A stretch of 7,726 nucleotides of DNA, taken from assembly GCA_019240375.1 (NCBI GenBank), contig JAFAYN010000023.1, forward strand, positions 1 to 7,726, read 5' to 3'. This DNA comes from Gemmatimonadota bacterium (GTDB lineage Bacteria; Gemmatimonadota; Gemmatimonadetes; Longimicrobiales; Longimicrobiaceae). Positions 1-6,490 of this stretch are shown piece after piece. Positions within the stretch are counted from its first letter, which is position 1, and every line of letters starts with the position of its first letter. The notes beneath the pieces are model-generated. The model did not search any database and was not told the origin of the DNA. It saw nothing but the letters and a program-made list of their open reading frames with translations. Made by a program: the position numbers and the translations under genes.

Positions 1-855
1 GACCACGTCCTCCTCCCCGGAGTAGCGCGCCAGCAGCACTCCCCACGCCCCCTGCACCAGGGCGTTCACCGTGAGCCGGTGCTGCCTGGCGAACGACTGG
101 AGCCCGGCGGTGGCGTCCGCGGAAAGGAGCCGCCCGGCGGCGCCGAAGGCGGCCGGGCCCGACGCCGCGGCGTCGGGCGCGCGGTCCACCCCCAGCGGGG
201 TGGGGCCGGCGAAGCCTCGCAGCGTTGCCCGCCAGTACGTCTCGGCCGCGGCCAGGTCCTGCCGCAGCAGCCAGGCGACGTAGTCGCGGTAGGAGCGCCG
301 GCGGGGGAGGACGGGCGTGCCCCCCCGCAGCAGCGCGTCGTAGCTGGCGAGCACGTCCTGCAGCACCAGCGAGATGGACCAGCCGTCCAGCAGCAGGTGG
401 TGGTAGCTCCAGACCAGCTCGAACTCCTCGTCCTCCACCCGGACCAGGGCGAGCCGCAGGAGGGGCGGCTCCAGCAGGTCGAAGCGCCGTCCCCGCTGCG
501 CCTCCAGGTAGCGGCCCAGCCTTTCCCGCCGCTCGTCCGCCGTGCAGCCGCGCCAGTCGTGCTCCTCCCAGGGGAGCGCCGCGTGCCGGAACACGACCTG
601 GACGGGCCGGTCCATCCCCTCCCACACGAACGCCGTCCGCAGCACCGGGAGGTGGCCGAGGACGTGCCGCCACGCGTCCCGCAGCACCTCGGGGCGGAGC
701 CGCCCCCGGAGCGAGAACACGTACTGGTTGAGGTACACCCCCGCGTCCGGCGAGTACAGGTCGTGGAAGACCATGCCGAGCTGGACGGGAGAAAGGGGGT
801 AAACGTCCTCCATGAGCGAGGAATCGTCGGTCGTGCGCTCGGTGTGCTCGCCCAT
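1..855 (-). CDS. Nonribosomal peptide synthetase, N-terminal condensation domain (partial, 3' end outside window)
   Basis: Translating the minus strand from ATG at 855 gives 285 codons with no stop to the window edge. After about 17 residues the condensation (C) domain begins: YPLSPVQLGMVFH (about 19-31, C1 motif), LPVLRTAF (about 68-75, C2 motif) and the catalytic HHLLLDG (HHxxxDG, C3 motif, in SYHHLLLDGWS), then RSYRDYVAWL and the second lobe. C domains catalyse peptide bond formation between carrier-protein-bound intermediates in the cytoplasm. The catalytic His and Asp are present, so this domain looks active. Starting directly with a C domain suggests either an elongation protein receiving a chain from another subunit, or a starter C domain; the substrate cannot be told from this fragment. 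ATG 855 is the first ATG/GTG/TTG after the in-frame TAG at 1054-1056. Its AGG is only 2 nt upstream, so the ribosome site is poor; a second Met lies at codon 15. The family is certain; the exact start is less so. Confidence 0.93.
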   Translation of the reverse strand, partial: MGEHTERTTDDSSLMEDVYPLSPVQLGMVFHDLYSPDAGVYLNQYVFSLRGRLRPEVLRDAWRHVLGHLPVLRTAFVWEGMDRPVQVVFRHAALPWEEHDWRGCTADERRERLGRYLEAQRGRRFDLLEPPLLRLALVRVEDEEFELVWSYHHLLLDGWSISLVLQDVLASYDALLRGGTPVLPRRRSYRDYVAWLLRQDLAAAETYWRATLRGFAGPTPLGVDRAPDAAASGPAAFGAAGRLLSADATAGLQSFARQHRLTVNALVQGAWGVLLARYSGEEDVV

Positions 856-1044
856 GTCCTGCCGGTGGCGTGGGAGTTCCGATGGACCCGCGGGGCAGAT
901 CGCCCTGCCCCACCCGCGGCGTGGCGATGCGCCGGGAGGAGGCGGAAAGGCCGGTTCGAAGGCGAACCAGGAGGGGAGTGCGCGGGGACGCCCCGGCCGC
1001 CCAGGGCGGGATGCGGCGTCCCGGGAACGGGGCCGTCGCAGCGG
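856..1044 (-). other. Structured 5' leader of the NRPS gene (gene-free stretch)
   Basis: This stretch lies between the predicted transcription start (about 1044) and the NRPS ATG and holds no credible gene. Several inverted repeats could fold in the minus-strand RNA. An 8-bp stem is formed by 985-992 (GGGACGCC) and 1015-1022 (GGCGTCCC), enclosing a smaller hairpin with arms 997-1001 and 1005-1009. A 6-bp stem is formed by 953-958 (GGTTCG) and 963-968 (CGAACC) with a 4-nt loop. A 7-bp stem is formed by 892-898 (GGGGCAG) and 905-911 (CTGCCCC), about 37 nt upstream of the start codon. In DNA this GC-rich some hairpins are expected by chance. I recognise no known riboswitch, T-box or attenuator peptide here. 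Confidence 0.4.
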
Positions 1045-1050
1045 TCCGGG

Positions 1051-1079
1051 ATACTAATCCTGTCCTGTCATATGCGCAA
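1051..1079 (-). promoter_or_regulatory. Candidate sigma70-type promoter for the NRPS gene
   Basis: On the minus strand, TTGCGC (1079-1074) is followed after exactly 17 bp by TAGTAT (1056-1051). These match the -35 consensus at 3 of 6 positions and the -10 consensus at 4 of 6, including the TA...AT frame. This is a locally AT-rich island in otherwise very GC-rich DNA. It sits just past the terminator-like hairpin of the preceding operon and points into the NRPS gene. Transcription would start near 1044. It is a sequence-based prediction only. Confidence 0.5.
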
Positions 1080-1111
1080 CGACCCACCCGCGCTGGCGAG
1101 GGTCCGGAACA

Positions 1112-1146
1112 CGGAGGGGGCGCGGCGATTCGCCGCGCCCCCTCCG
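1112..1146 (-). terminator. Strong hairpin at the end of the T6SS/deaminase operon
   Basis: Positions 1112-1127 and 1131-1146 are perfect 16-bp reverse complements around a 3-nt loop (1128-1130). The hairpin begins 38 nt after the stop codon of the deaminase gene. Reading on the minus strand it is followed by TGTTCC, so there is no proper U-tract. It is therefore not a textbook intrinsic terminator, but its position between a stop codon and a promoter fits transcript termination or 3'-end protection in a GC-rich genome. Confidence 0.65.
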
Positions 1147-1184
1147 AAACTTTGCCGGCTCCACCCACCGGTCCGGCTCGCTCC

Positions 1185-2585
1185 CTAGTCGATCATCAGG
1201 AGGTGCGGCTGGAAACCCACCTGCCCCGCGTGCCCCCTGCGCAGGAAGTCCAGCACCTCCGCCCAGAGCGTGCGCTCCGCGGCGTTCTGCGCGCCCATCC
1301 CCGCCGTGACCAGCCGCTCGTGCGCGCGGCTGAACACCTCGTAGGCCGGGTTCCCGCTCCGGAGGTAGTCGGCGGCGGTGGCGCGGACGCCCACCCCCAC
1401 GTTCTGCCGGAACGACGTCAGCCCTTCGTCCAGCCGCTGGCCGACGGTCCTCACCGTCCCGGCCCGCATCGTCGGCACCCGGTCCACCACGTCCACCCTT
1501 CCCGAATACGCCTCCACGTGCTTGCGGAGGTTCGCCCCGGGGGTGGTGTAGAGCGCCGTGTTGTTCACCATGTCGGGGTCGGTCTGCTCGTACACGCAAT
1601 CGGTGCCGCCGGCGCGCACGAAGACCCCGGCGCACATGTAGCAGGGCTCCAACGTGGTGTAGAGCGTGGCCCCGACGGGGATCGCCGTCCCCGCCTCCTC
1701 CTGGAAGGCCTGGATGGCGTTGGTCTCGGCGTGGCGCGTGGAGCTGGCGTCGTTGGTGTTGACGCCCCAGCCGATGATCTGGTTGGACGCGCTGACCAGC
1801 ACCGCGCCGATGTTCTTCCCCGCCGCAACGGGGGCGTCCGCGGATGCCTGGCGGAGGTTCGCGTTGATCGGGGTCGCCACCTCCGGCTGCCAGTGTCGGG
1901 ACACCAGGACGCGCGCCAGCGCCATGAAGAGGCGGTCGCGGAAGGCCGCCCGCACCCCGCCCACCGCGGTCGTCGGCACGCTCATCGTGAAGCCGGAGTC
2001 GTACCTCACCCCCTGAACCGCGACGATCCGGTCCACGTACCCGAGGAGGGTCCCCAGGTTCGGCTTCGCGGTCGGCTTCCGGCTCTCCTCCATGAGAAGG
2101 TCCAGCCACGCCGCCGCGCTTCGCGCACAGGCGGGTGCGCCCCCGCCCAGCCACGCCCCCGCCCCGCCGCCCGGGACGTCCGGCACCGGGGGGTTGATCC
2201 GCTCCGGCGAGGGAGGGGCGGCCACGTCCACCGCCGTGGCGGCCGCCAGCGCGGGAGCCCCGGCCGTCAGGGCCAGCTTCATGACCCCGCCGTCCACGTA
2301 GTAGAGCGCCTTGATCCCCAGCATCGTCGCCATCCCGATGCACGCGGCCGTGGGGACGTAGGTGACGAAGATCTCGCTCCCGACCTTGCGCCCGTTCTCC
2401 GAGCACCCCTGGAGGAGGTTCACGACCGGGGTGCGCGTGTCGGTCGCCGTGGCCGCCCCATCCATCGCCCAGCAGAGGGGCTCCGGGAGGTTGGCGGTGA
2501 TCTTGGCTCCCAGGGCGACGTTCTTCCCGGCCAGGTCGGCGACCGCGTACGCCACCGCCATGCAGAACTCCTGACGAGATCTCAT
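1185..2585 (-). CDS. T6SS-operon protein with pseudo-deaminase and active zinc-deaminase modules; putative effector
   Basis: The 466-aa product has a clear active site of the cytidine/nucleic-acid deaminase superfamily. H285-A286-E287 supplies a zinc-ligand His and the proton-shuttling Glu, and P314-C315-Y316-M317-C318 supplies the two Cys ligands. The preceding strand and turn (IGAVLV 259-264, GWG 272-274) and VYE (331-333) complete the fold. Residues about 24-101 align to this module but lack His, Glu and the first Cys, so they look like an inactive copy. A Pro/Gly/Ala-rich linker (about 106-156) separates the two, and about 110 helical residues follow the active module. No signal peptide, membrane segment, PAAR, VgrG or RHS domain is seen. 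ATG 2585 overlaps the tssG stop (ATGA), with AGGAG 10 nt upstream, so translation is probably coupled to tssG. Known T6SS deaminase toxins mutate DNA or RNA; that role here is inference from location. A housekeeping RNA- or nucleotide-editing role is the alternative. The layout recalls Bd3614-like deaminases, which carry an N-terminal globular domain, but I cannot confirm the family. No cognate immunity gene is visible. Confidence 0.85.
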   Translation of the reverse strand: MRSRQEFCMAVAYAVADLAGKNVALGAKITANLPEPLCWAMDGAATATDTRTPVVNLLQGCSENGRKVGSEIFVTYVPTAACIGMATMLGIKALYYVDGGVMKLALTAGAPALAAATAVDVAAPPSPERINPPVPDVPGGGAGAWLGGGAPACARSAAAWLDLLMEESRKPTAKPNLGTLLGYVDRIVAVQGVRYDSGFTMSVPTTAVGGVRAAFRDRLFMALARVLVSRHWQPEVATPINANLRQASADAPVAAGKNIGAVLVSASNQIIGWGVNTNDASSTRHAETNAIQAFQEEAGTAIPVGATLYTTLEPCYMCAGVFVRAGGTDCVYEQTDPDMVNNTALYTTPGANLRKHVEAYSGRVDVVDRVPTMRAGTVRTVGQRLDEGLTSFRQNVGVGVRATAADYLRSGNPAYEVFSRAHERLVTAGMGAQNAAERTLWAEVLDFLRRGHAGQVGFQPHLLMID

Positions 2586-3661
2586 CTCACGCTCGCTCCT
2601 GTCGCGGAAGGAACCGGGGTCGGGGGCTTCAGCCGCACCTGAGCCGCGTCGGTGAGCGCCTCGCGCGTCCGCAGCCACGAGGTCCACCCCAGGCGGGCGC
2701 CACCCGCCGGTCCCCGCTTCGCGCTCAGCTTCGCGGCGGGGACCTCGGCGGCCTTCAGCACCGGGCGGACGGTGAAGTCCAGCTCCGTCCCGGCGTAGAA
2801 GCGGGTGAGGTCGCAGAGCGGGGCCCAGGCGCTCCCTCCCCCGGGGAGGAAGCGGAGGAACTCCTCGCGCGAGAGCGGCCCCAGGCGCAGCTCGAAGGCG
2901 CCCTGCGGGTCCCACACCCGCGTCCCCAGCACCGCCCCGCGCCCCAGCTTCCGGTTCCGCCCCGAGCGCCCGATCCGGGTGACCTCGCGCTCCCCCAGCG
3001 ACAGCCAGCGCCCCACCATCTGCGTCCCGCGCACGGGAACGCCGAAGTGGTCGGAGAGGATCCCCTCCAGCCCGGCCATGGAGCGCGGGTGCTGCGAAAG
3101 GAGCCCCGCGTACGAGAGGAGGGCGCGGTCGCGCACCCGCATCCGTCCGCGAACCCCCTCCGTCCCCAGCCCGGCCAGCGCGAAGAGCTGCCCCGCCATG
3201 ACCGCGCGCTCCGGGGGGCCGGTGTGCAGCGCGAGGCGGTTCTCCTTGCGCGCCCGGTACAGGAGGGACACCAGGCGGTGGTGGAAGACGTCCAGGAAGT
3301 CGCGGAGCGCGAAGTCGCCCCGCGCCGCCCGCTCCAGGACCAGCTCCGAGAACGGGAGGGGGAGCGGCCCCAGCGCGCCGGCCAGCCCCATGAACGCCAC
3401 CGACATCCGCACCGGGCCGCCGTCCTCCGGAACCTCGATCCGCTCCACCGGGGTGGTGGGAAAGGCGAGCGAGATGGACGAGCGGAAGCGCACCACCTCG
3501 TCCAGCGCCGCGGCCGCCGCGGACTCCACCTCCCCGGGCCGCTCCCGGAGCATCTCCAGGAGGCGGACGGCCTGGGGAAACTCGAAGCGGTGCCCCTCCT
3601 CGGCGAGGGTGCGGCTTACAGGAGGGTCTGCGCGCCGGAAACCGGCTCCCACTCCTTCCAT
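2582..3661 (-). CDS. tssG: T6SS baseplate subunit TssG (VasB/ImpH family)
   Basis: The 359-aa product is a baseplate wedge protein. In the family, TssG joins two TssF copies to form the wedge core that docks on the membrane complex and primes sheath assembly in the cytoplasm. Diagnostic segments are RFEFPQAVRLLE (25-36), FMGLAGALGPLPLPFSELVL (90-109), FLDVFHHRLVSLLYRA (122-137), HFGVPV (205-210), LGTRVWDPQGAFELRLGPLS (245-264) and LGWTSWL (324-330). A tail of about 29 residues rich in Pro and Ala follows. ATG 3661 is chosen because GGGAGG lies 4 nt upstream and the family's N-terminal segment follows within about 25 residues. This start lies inside tssF, giving a 46-nt overlap. The stop overlaps the next gene's ATG. 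Length is typical or slightly long for the family. Confidence 0.95.
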   Translation of the reverse strand: MEGVGAGFRRADPPVSRTLAEEGHRFEFPQAVRLLEMLRERPGEVESAAAAALDEVVRFRSSISLAFPTTPVERIEVPEDGGPVRMSVAFMGLAGALGPLPLPFSELVLERAARGDFALRDFLDVFHHRLVSLLYRARKENRLALHTGPPERAVMAGQLFALAGLGTEGVRGRMRVRDRALLSYAGLLSQHPRSMAGLEGILSDHFGVPVRGTQMVGRWLSLGEREVTRIGRSGRNRKLGRGAVLGTRVWDPQGAFELRLGPLSREEFLRFLPGGGSAWAPLCDLTRFYAGTELDFTVRPVLKAAEVPAAKLSAKRGPAGGARLGWTSWLRTREALTDAAQVRLKPPTPVPSATGASVR

Positions 3662-5487
3662 GTGCCCTCCCGCTGGCGGCTGTGGATCACGAGCCGGGTG
3701 AACGAGTTGATGGAGGCGTAGAGCCCGAAGAAGCGGCTCAGCACCGAGGCGAAGAGGAAGGCGCCCATCCCCCCGTACAGCTCCTCGTCGAAGGTCAGCT
3801 CCACGCGGGTCCCGCGGTAGAAGCCCGGCCAGCGCGCGTCGGGGACGCGCGCCACGTCGGGGGTGCACTCCATCGCCACGATCCCGTTCACCTGGTCCTG
3901 CACGTACCGCTGCGCCAGGTCGCCGTACAGGCGCAGGATCCCCCGCAGCGCCTGCAGCCCTCCCGCGCGGTCGGTGAGCGACAGATAGTTGAGCGAGAGG
4001 TGCGACACCAGCCGCCACTGCGTCGCCGGCCCCAGCGCCGGGTCGATCTGCGGGGTGGGGCGGTCGAGCGCCACGATGCGGGCCACCGGGGCGGCCACCT
4101 CCATCTGGAACTCCGCCCCCGCCGGAAGCTGCTGCGCCAGGCGCCGGTTGGTGCACAGCACGTGGGCGTACACCGTCTGCGAGGGCGGCTGCGTGGGGTG
4201 GAAGTCCAGGTCCAGGAAGGAGAGCCACATCTCCGACCCCGGCACGTCCTTGCGTCCCGACGGCGCCCGGCGGGCGTGCCAGAAGGCGCGCTGCCCCCGC
4301 TCCTCCGCCGCGTGGCTGAAGGAAAAGAAGGGCTCCAGGACGCGCGTCCGGTCGTCCAGGTCGGACGAGGCGGAGACGCGCAGGATGGAGTGGATCTCGG
4401 TGGTCCGCTCGCGCCGCGCGTCGGGGACCAGGCGGTAGCCGGTGCGCCGGTGGTCGATCCGCACCGGCTCGGTGACGCGGGGGAAGAGGTTCAGCGCCGG
4501 GGTGCACCCCAGCACGAAGTTCCCGGCGCCCACCTCCAGCCGCTCCGGCGGGGGTCGCCGCAGGAGGAAGAGGAGGTCGAAGCCGCGCCCCTCGCGGAAC
4601 GCCTCCGAGCGCGCCGCCTCCTCCAGCCCGCGCACGTCGAAGAAGAGAAACTTGCGGGGGACGGTGAAATACTCCTGGAGGAGCCGGTACGCCGGGTGGG
4701 AGTGCCGCGGGTAGGGGATCACCTCCTCGTCCGGCCCGAACCCCACCGGGAGCACCGCGGGGGTCTCGTCGTCGCCCAGCCAGACCGGCTCCGCGCCCCC
4801 CTCGGGGAGGAGCGCCACCCGGTCCAGGTGCGCGAAGAGCAGCTCGTACAGCGCGGTGGAGGTGCGCGTTTCCCCGTCCAGGTGGAAGCGGAGGTCGCGC
4901 AGCCGCAGCTCCCCCAGCTTCCCCTCGCCCTGCAGGCGCACCCGCACGCGGAGCACCCGCGCCACCCGGGTTTCCGAGTCCAGGAAGTCGTACTTCCCCG
5001 TGGAAACGAAGTCGGCCGACGCCGTCGCCAGCGGCCAGAGCGTCACCGGGTAGCAGGTGCGGAAGCGGCAGGGGAGCCCCTCGCCACGGTGCCGCGCCCC
5101 CTCGTCCGTCTCGCGGGCGTGGGTGAAGACCGGGGTGTGCCGGGGGATGCGGTGCCCGGTGGTCAGCTTCCCCTGCCTGGGGTCCACGTCGAAGCGCACC
5201 ACCGTCATGGCCGGGACGGGGTGCAGGAAGTGCGGGTACAGCACGTCCAAGAGGGCCGAGGTGACCTCGGGGAGGTCCTCCTCGATCCCCCGCTGGATGC
5301 GCGCGGTGAGGAAGGCGAACGACTCGATCAGCCGCTCCACGTGCGGGTCGGCCGACTCCTCGCTCCCCAGCTCCAGCCGCCCCGCCACCTTGGGGTACTT
5401 CCGGGCGAACTCGGCGCCCTCCTTCCGGAGGCTCGTGAGCTCGGCGTAGTAGTAGGGGAGGAGGTCCTCGAAGCCGCCCGCGCTCAC
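3616..5487 (-). CDS. tssF: T6SS baseplate subunit TssF (VasA/ImpG family)
   Basis: The 623-aa product is the large wedge subunit, usually about 590-620 aa, that builds the baseplate with TssE, TssG and TssK. Family segments are visible in order: YYYAELTSLRKEGAEFARKY (12-31) and the adjoining PKVAGRL; DPHVERLIESFAFLTARI (about 47-64); YPHFLHPVPAM (about 85-95); the β-rich middle with HTPVFTHA and CRFRTCYPVTLWPL; WRLVSHLSLNYLSL; and the C-terminal stretch with ELTFDEELYGGMGAFLFASV, FFGLYASINSFTRL and WKEWEPVSG. The start is GTG 5487. It overlaps the tssE stop as GTGA, and a strong GGAGG lies 7 nt upstream inside tssE. The reading frame continues open upstream of this GTG, but that extension is antisense-like, Arg/Gly-rich noise lying over tssE. 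No frameshift or missing segment was seen. Confidence 0.96.
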   Translation of the reverse strand: MSAGGFEDLLPYYYAELTSLRKEGAEFARKYPKVAGRLELGSEESADPHVERLIESFAFLTARIQRGIEEDLPEVTSALLDVLYPHFLHPVPAMTVVRFDVDPRQGKLTTGHRIPRHTPVFTHARETDEGARHRGEGLPCRFRTCYPVTLWPLATASADFVSTGKYDFLDSETRVARVLRVRVRLQGEGKLGELRLRDLRFHLDGETRTSTALYELLFAHLDRVALLPEGGAEPVWLGDDETPAVLPVGFGPDEEVIPYPRHSHPAYRLLQEYFTVPRKFLFFDVRGLEEAARSEAFREGRGFDLLFLLRRPPPERLEVGAGNFVLGCTPALNLFPRVTEPVRIDHRRTGYRLVPDARRERTTEIHSILRVSASSDLDDRTRVLEPFFSFSHAAEERGQRAFWHARRAPSGRKDVPGSEMWLSFLDLDFHPTQPPSQTVYAHVLCTNRRLAQQLPAGAEFQMEVAAPVARIVALDRPTPQIDPALGPATQWRLVSHLSLNYLSLTDRAGGLQALRGILRLYGDLAQRYVQDQVNGIVAMECTPDVARVPDARWPGFYRGTRVELTFDEELYGGMGAFLFASVLSRFFGLYASINSFTRLVIHSRQREGTWKEWEPVSGAQTLL

Positions 5488-5957
5488 CGCGTCCCCTCCC
5501 CGCGCGGATCGCGCTCCACGGCGACGGGGAAGGAGACCGGCTCCACCACGTCGCCCGACACCATCGTCCCACTCACCCGGGCCGTCAGCTCGCGCTGGCT
5601 CCCGGGGGGGAGCTCCACCTCCACGCGCACGCCGCGCAGCCGCGGCTCGTACGCCTCGATGCAGCGCTCCATCTCCCGGGCCAGCTCCGCCCGCGCGCCG
5701 GGGTCGCGCGTGTAGCGCGCGGAAAAGTCCGGGAGTCCGTACTCCAGCACCGTGCGCTCCCGCCCCTCCAGCCCGGAGGGGGGGAGCGGGGTACGGGTGT
5801 TCAGCAGCCGCGCGACCTCCCGGCGGACCGACTCCCGGAGGCCGTCGCGGTCCAGGACGCGCAGGGGGTGCTGCTCCACGGCCTGCCGGGGATCGAGATC
5901 CACCAGCCGGTCGAAGAGCAGCGCCCGCGCGCCCTCGATGGTCCTGGGCTCCCGCAC
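5484..5957 (-). CDS. tssE: T6SS baseplate subunit TssE (gp25/lysozyme-like family)
   Basis: The 157-aa product is the gp25-like baseplate protein that links the wedges to the first sheath ring and nucleates sheath polymerisation; it is not a lysozyme despite the old family name. The family signature is clear: ALLFDRL (12-18), SVRREVARLLNTR (43-55), the YGLPDF motif (73-78) and EPRLRGVRVEV (104-114), which includes the conserved EPRL. The start GTG 5957 comes one codon after the in-frame hcp stop, so it is the earliest possible. It has no visible Shine-Dalgarno sequence, and later starts would remove the conserved LFDRL region, so initiation probably depends on ribosomes finishing hcp. That could keep TssE low relative to Hcp. 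It overlaps tssF by 4 nt. Confidence 0.93.
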   Translation of the reverse strand: MREPRTIEGARALLFDRLVDLDPRQAVEQHPLRVLDRDGLRESVRREVARLLNTRTPLPPSGLEGRERTVLEYGLPDFSARYTRDPGARAELAREMERCIEAYEPRLRGVRVEVELPPGSQRELTARVSGTMVSGDVVEPVSFPVAVERDPRGEGTR

Positions 5958-5960
5958 GGA

Positions 5961-6446
5961 CTAGATCGTCTTGTTGGCCGAGACGTCCCAGCTCCCGGCC
6001 ACCTTCCCGGCGGCGCCGCCCTCTTCCTTCTGCGCGCCGTAGTCCCACTTGATGGACGAGTAGTTGAGCGACACGCTCTCCACCGGCTTGTCGCCGCCGC
6101 CGCCGCCCACCGACACCGACGAGACCACCACGTTCCCCAGCGTGTAGATGATCAGCGGGATCACCGTGCCGGCGTCGTTGCGGCCGATGGTGAGGAGCAC
6201 CTCACCCAGGTTCTTCCCCTCGCAGCACTTCTGGTTGAGCACGGGGGAGGCCTTGTCCAGGTACTTGGTGATGTGGAAGTCCTGGTGCATGGGACGCCCG
6301 GAGGTGCGCTCCGTGTTGCTGACGTCCCCGGTCACCTGCATGGACACGCCGTGGCTGTAGGACATCACCTCGATCTGGTCGGCGTAGCCGTCGATCTGGC
6401 TGGTCCCCGGCACGTCCGTGATCTTGAGCATGATTACGTCTGCCAT
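5961..6446 (-). CDS. hcp: T6SS inner tube protein Hcp
   Basis: The 161-aa product is a complete Hcp. In the family it forms stacked hexameric rings that make the inner tube, is fired into target cells with VgrG, and can carry small effectors in its lumen. Recognisable segments are MLKITDVPGTSQIDGY (6-21), IEVMSYSHGVSM (25-36), MHQDFHITKYLDKASPVL (53-70), LTIGRNDAGTVIPLIIYTL (85-103), VESVSLNYSSIKWDY (122-136) and the C-terminal GSWDVSANKTI. Two local oddities are an adjacent Cys pair (74-75) and a five-glycine run (114-118). ATG 6446 has GAGAGGG 4 nt upstream. No N-terminal signal peptide or C-terminal effector extension is present. The 80-nt gap before hcp carries a long palindrome that may separate its expression from tssC. 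Confidence 0.97.
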   Translation of the reverse strand: MADVIMLKITDVPGTSQIDGYADQIEVMSYSHGVSMQVTGDVSNTERTSGRPMHQDFHITKYLDKASPVLNQKCCEGKNLGEVLLTIGRNDAGTVIPLIIYTLGNVVVSSVSVGGGGGDKPVESVSLNYSSIKWDYGAQKEEGGAAGKVAGSWDVSANKTI

Positions 6447-6490
6447 CGTTCCCTCTCGGCTGGTTTCTGCGTTCTACGCGTGAAGGGGCG

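Noticed and set aside
1112..1146. Calling the hairpin a textbook rho-independent terminator
   Set aside because: No U-tract follows the stem on the minus strand. It is kept as a terminator-like hairpin on position and stem strength only.
79..1188. Plus-strand open frame of 369 codons across the NRPS fragment
   Set aside because: It is antisense to an unbroken minus frame carrying the C-domain motifs. Its Pro/Arg/Val-rich translation resembles no protein family.
1054..2406. Alternative minus-strand open frame of 450 codons overlapping the deaminase gene
   Set aside because: A Gly/Arg-rich frame-shifted shadow without motifs. The deaminase frame has the conserved active site and the ATGA junction with tssG.
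870..2642. Long plus-strand open frame (590 codons) opposite the deaminase gene
   Set aside because: Its translation is compositionally biased (Arg, His, Val, Gly rich) with no domain motif, and it is antisense to a frame with a clear HAE/PCYMC active site. Open antisense frames are expected in GC-rich coding DNA.
3662..5572. Upstream extension of the TssG frame giving a 996-residue protein
   Set aside because: Everything before ATG 3661 is out-of-frame tssF sequence. Family homology starts just after 3661, and a ribosome site precedes that ATG.
3682..5715. Plus-strand open frame of 677 codons opposite tssF/tssE
   Set aside because: Low-complexity, Arg/Val/Glu/Gln/His-rich shadow of the well-supported tssF and tssE frames.
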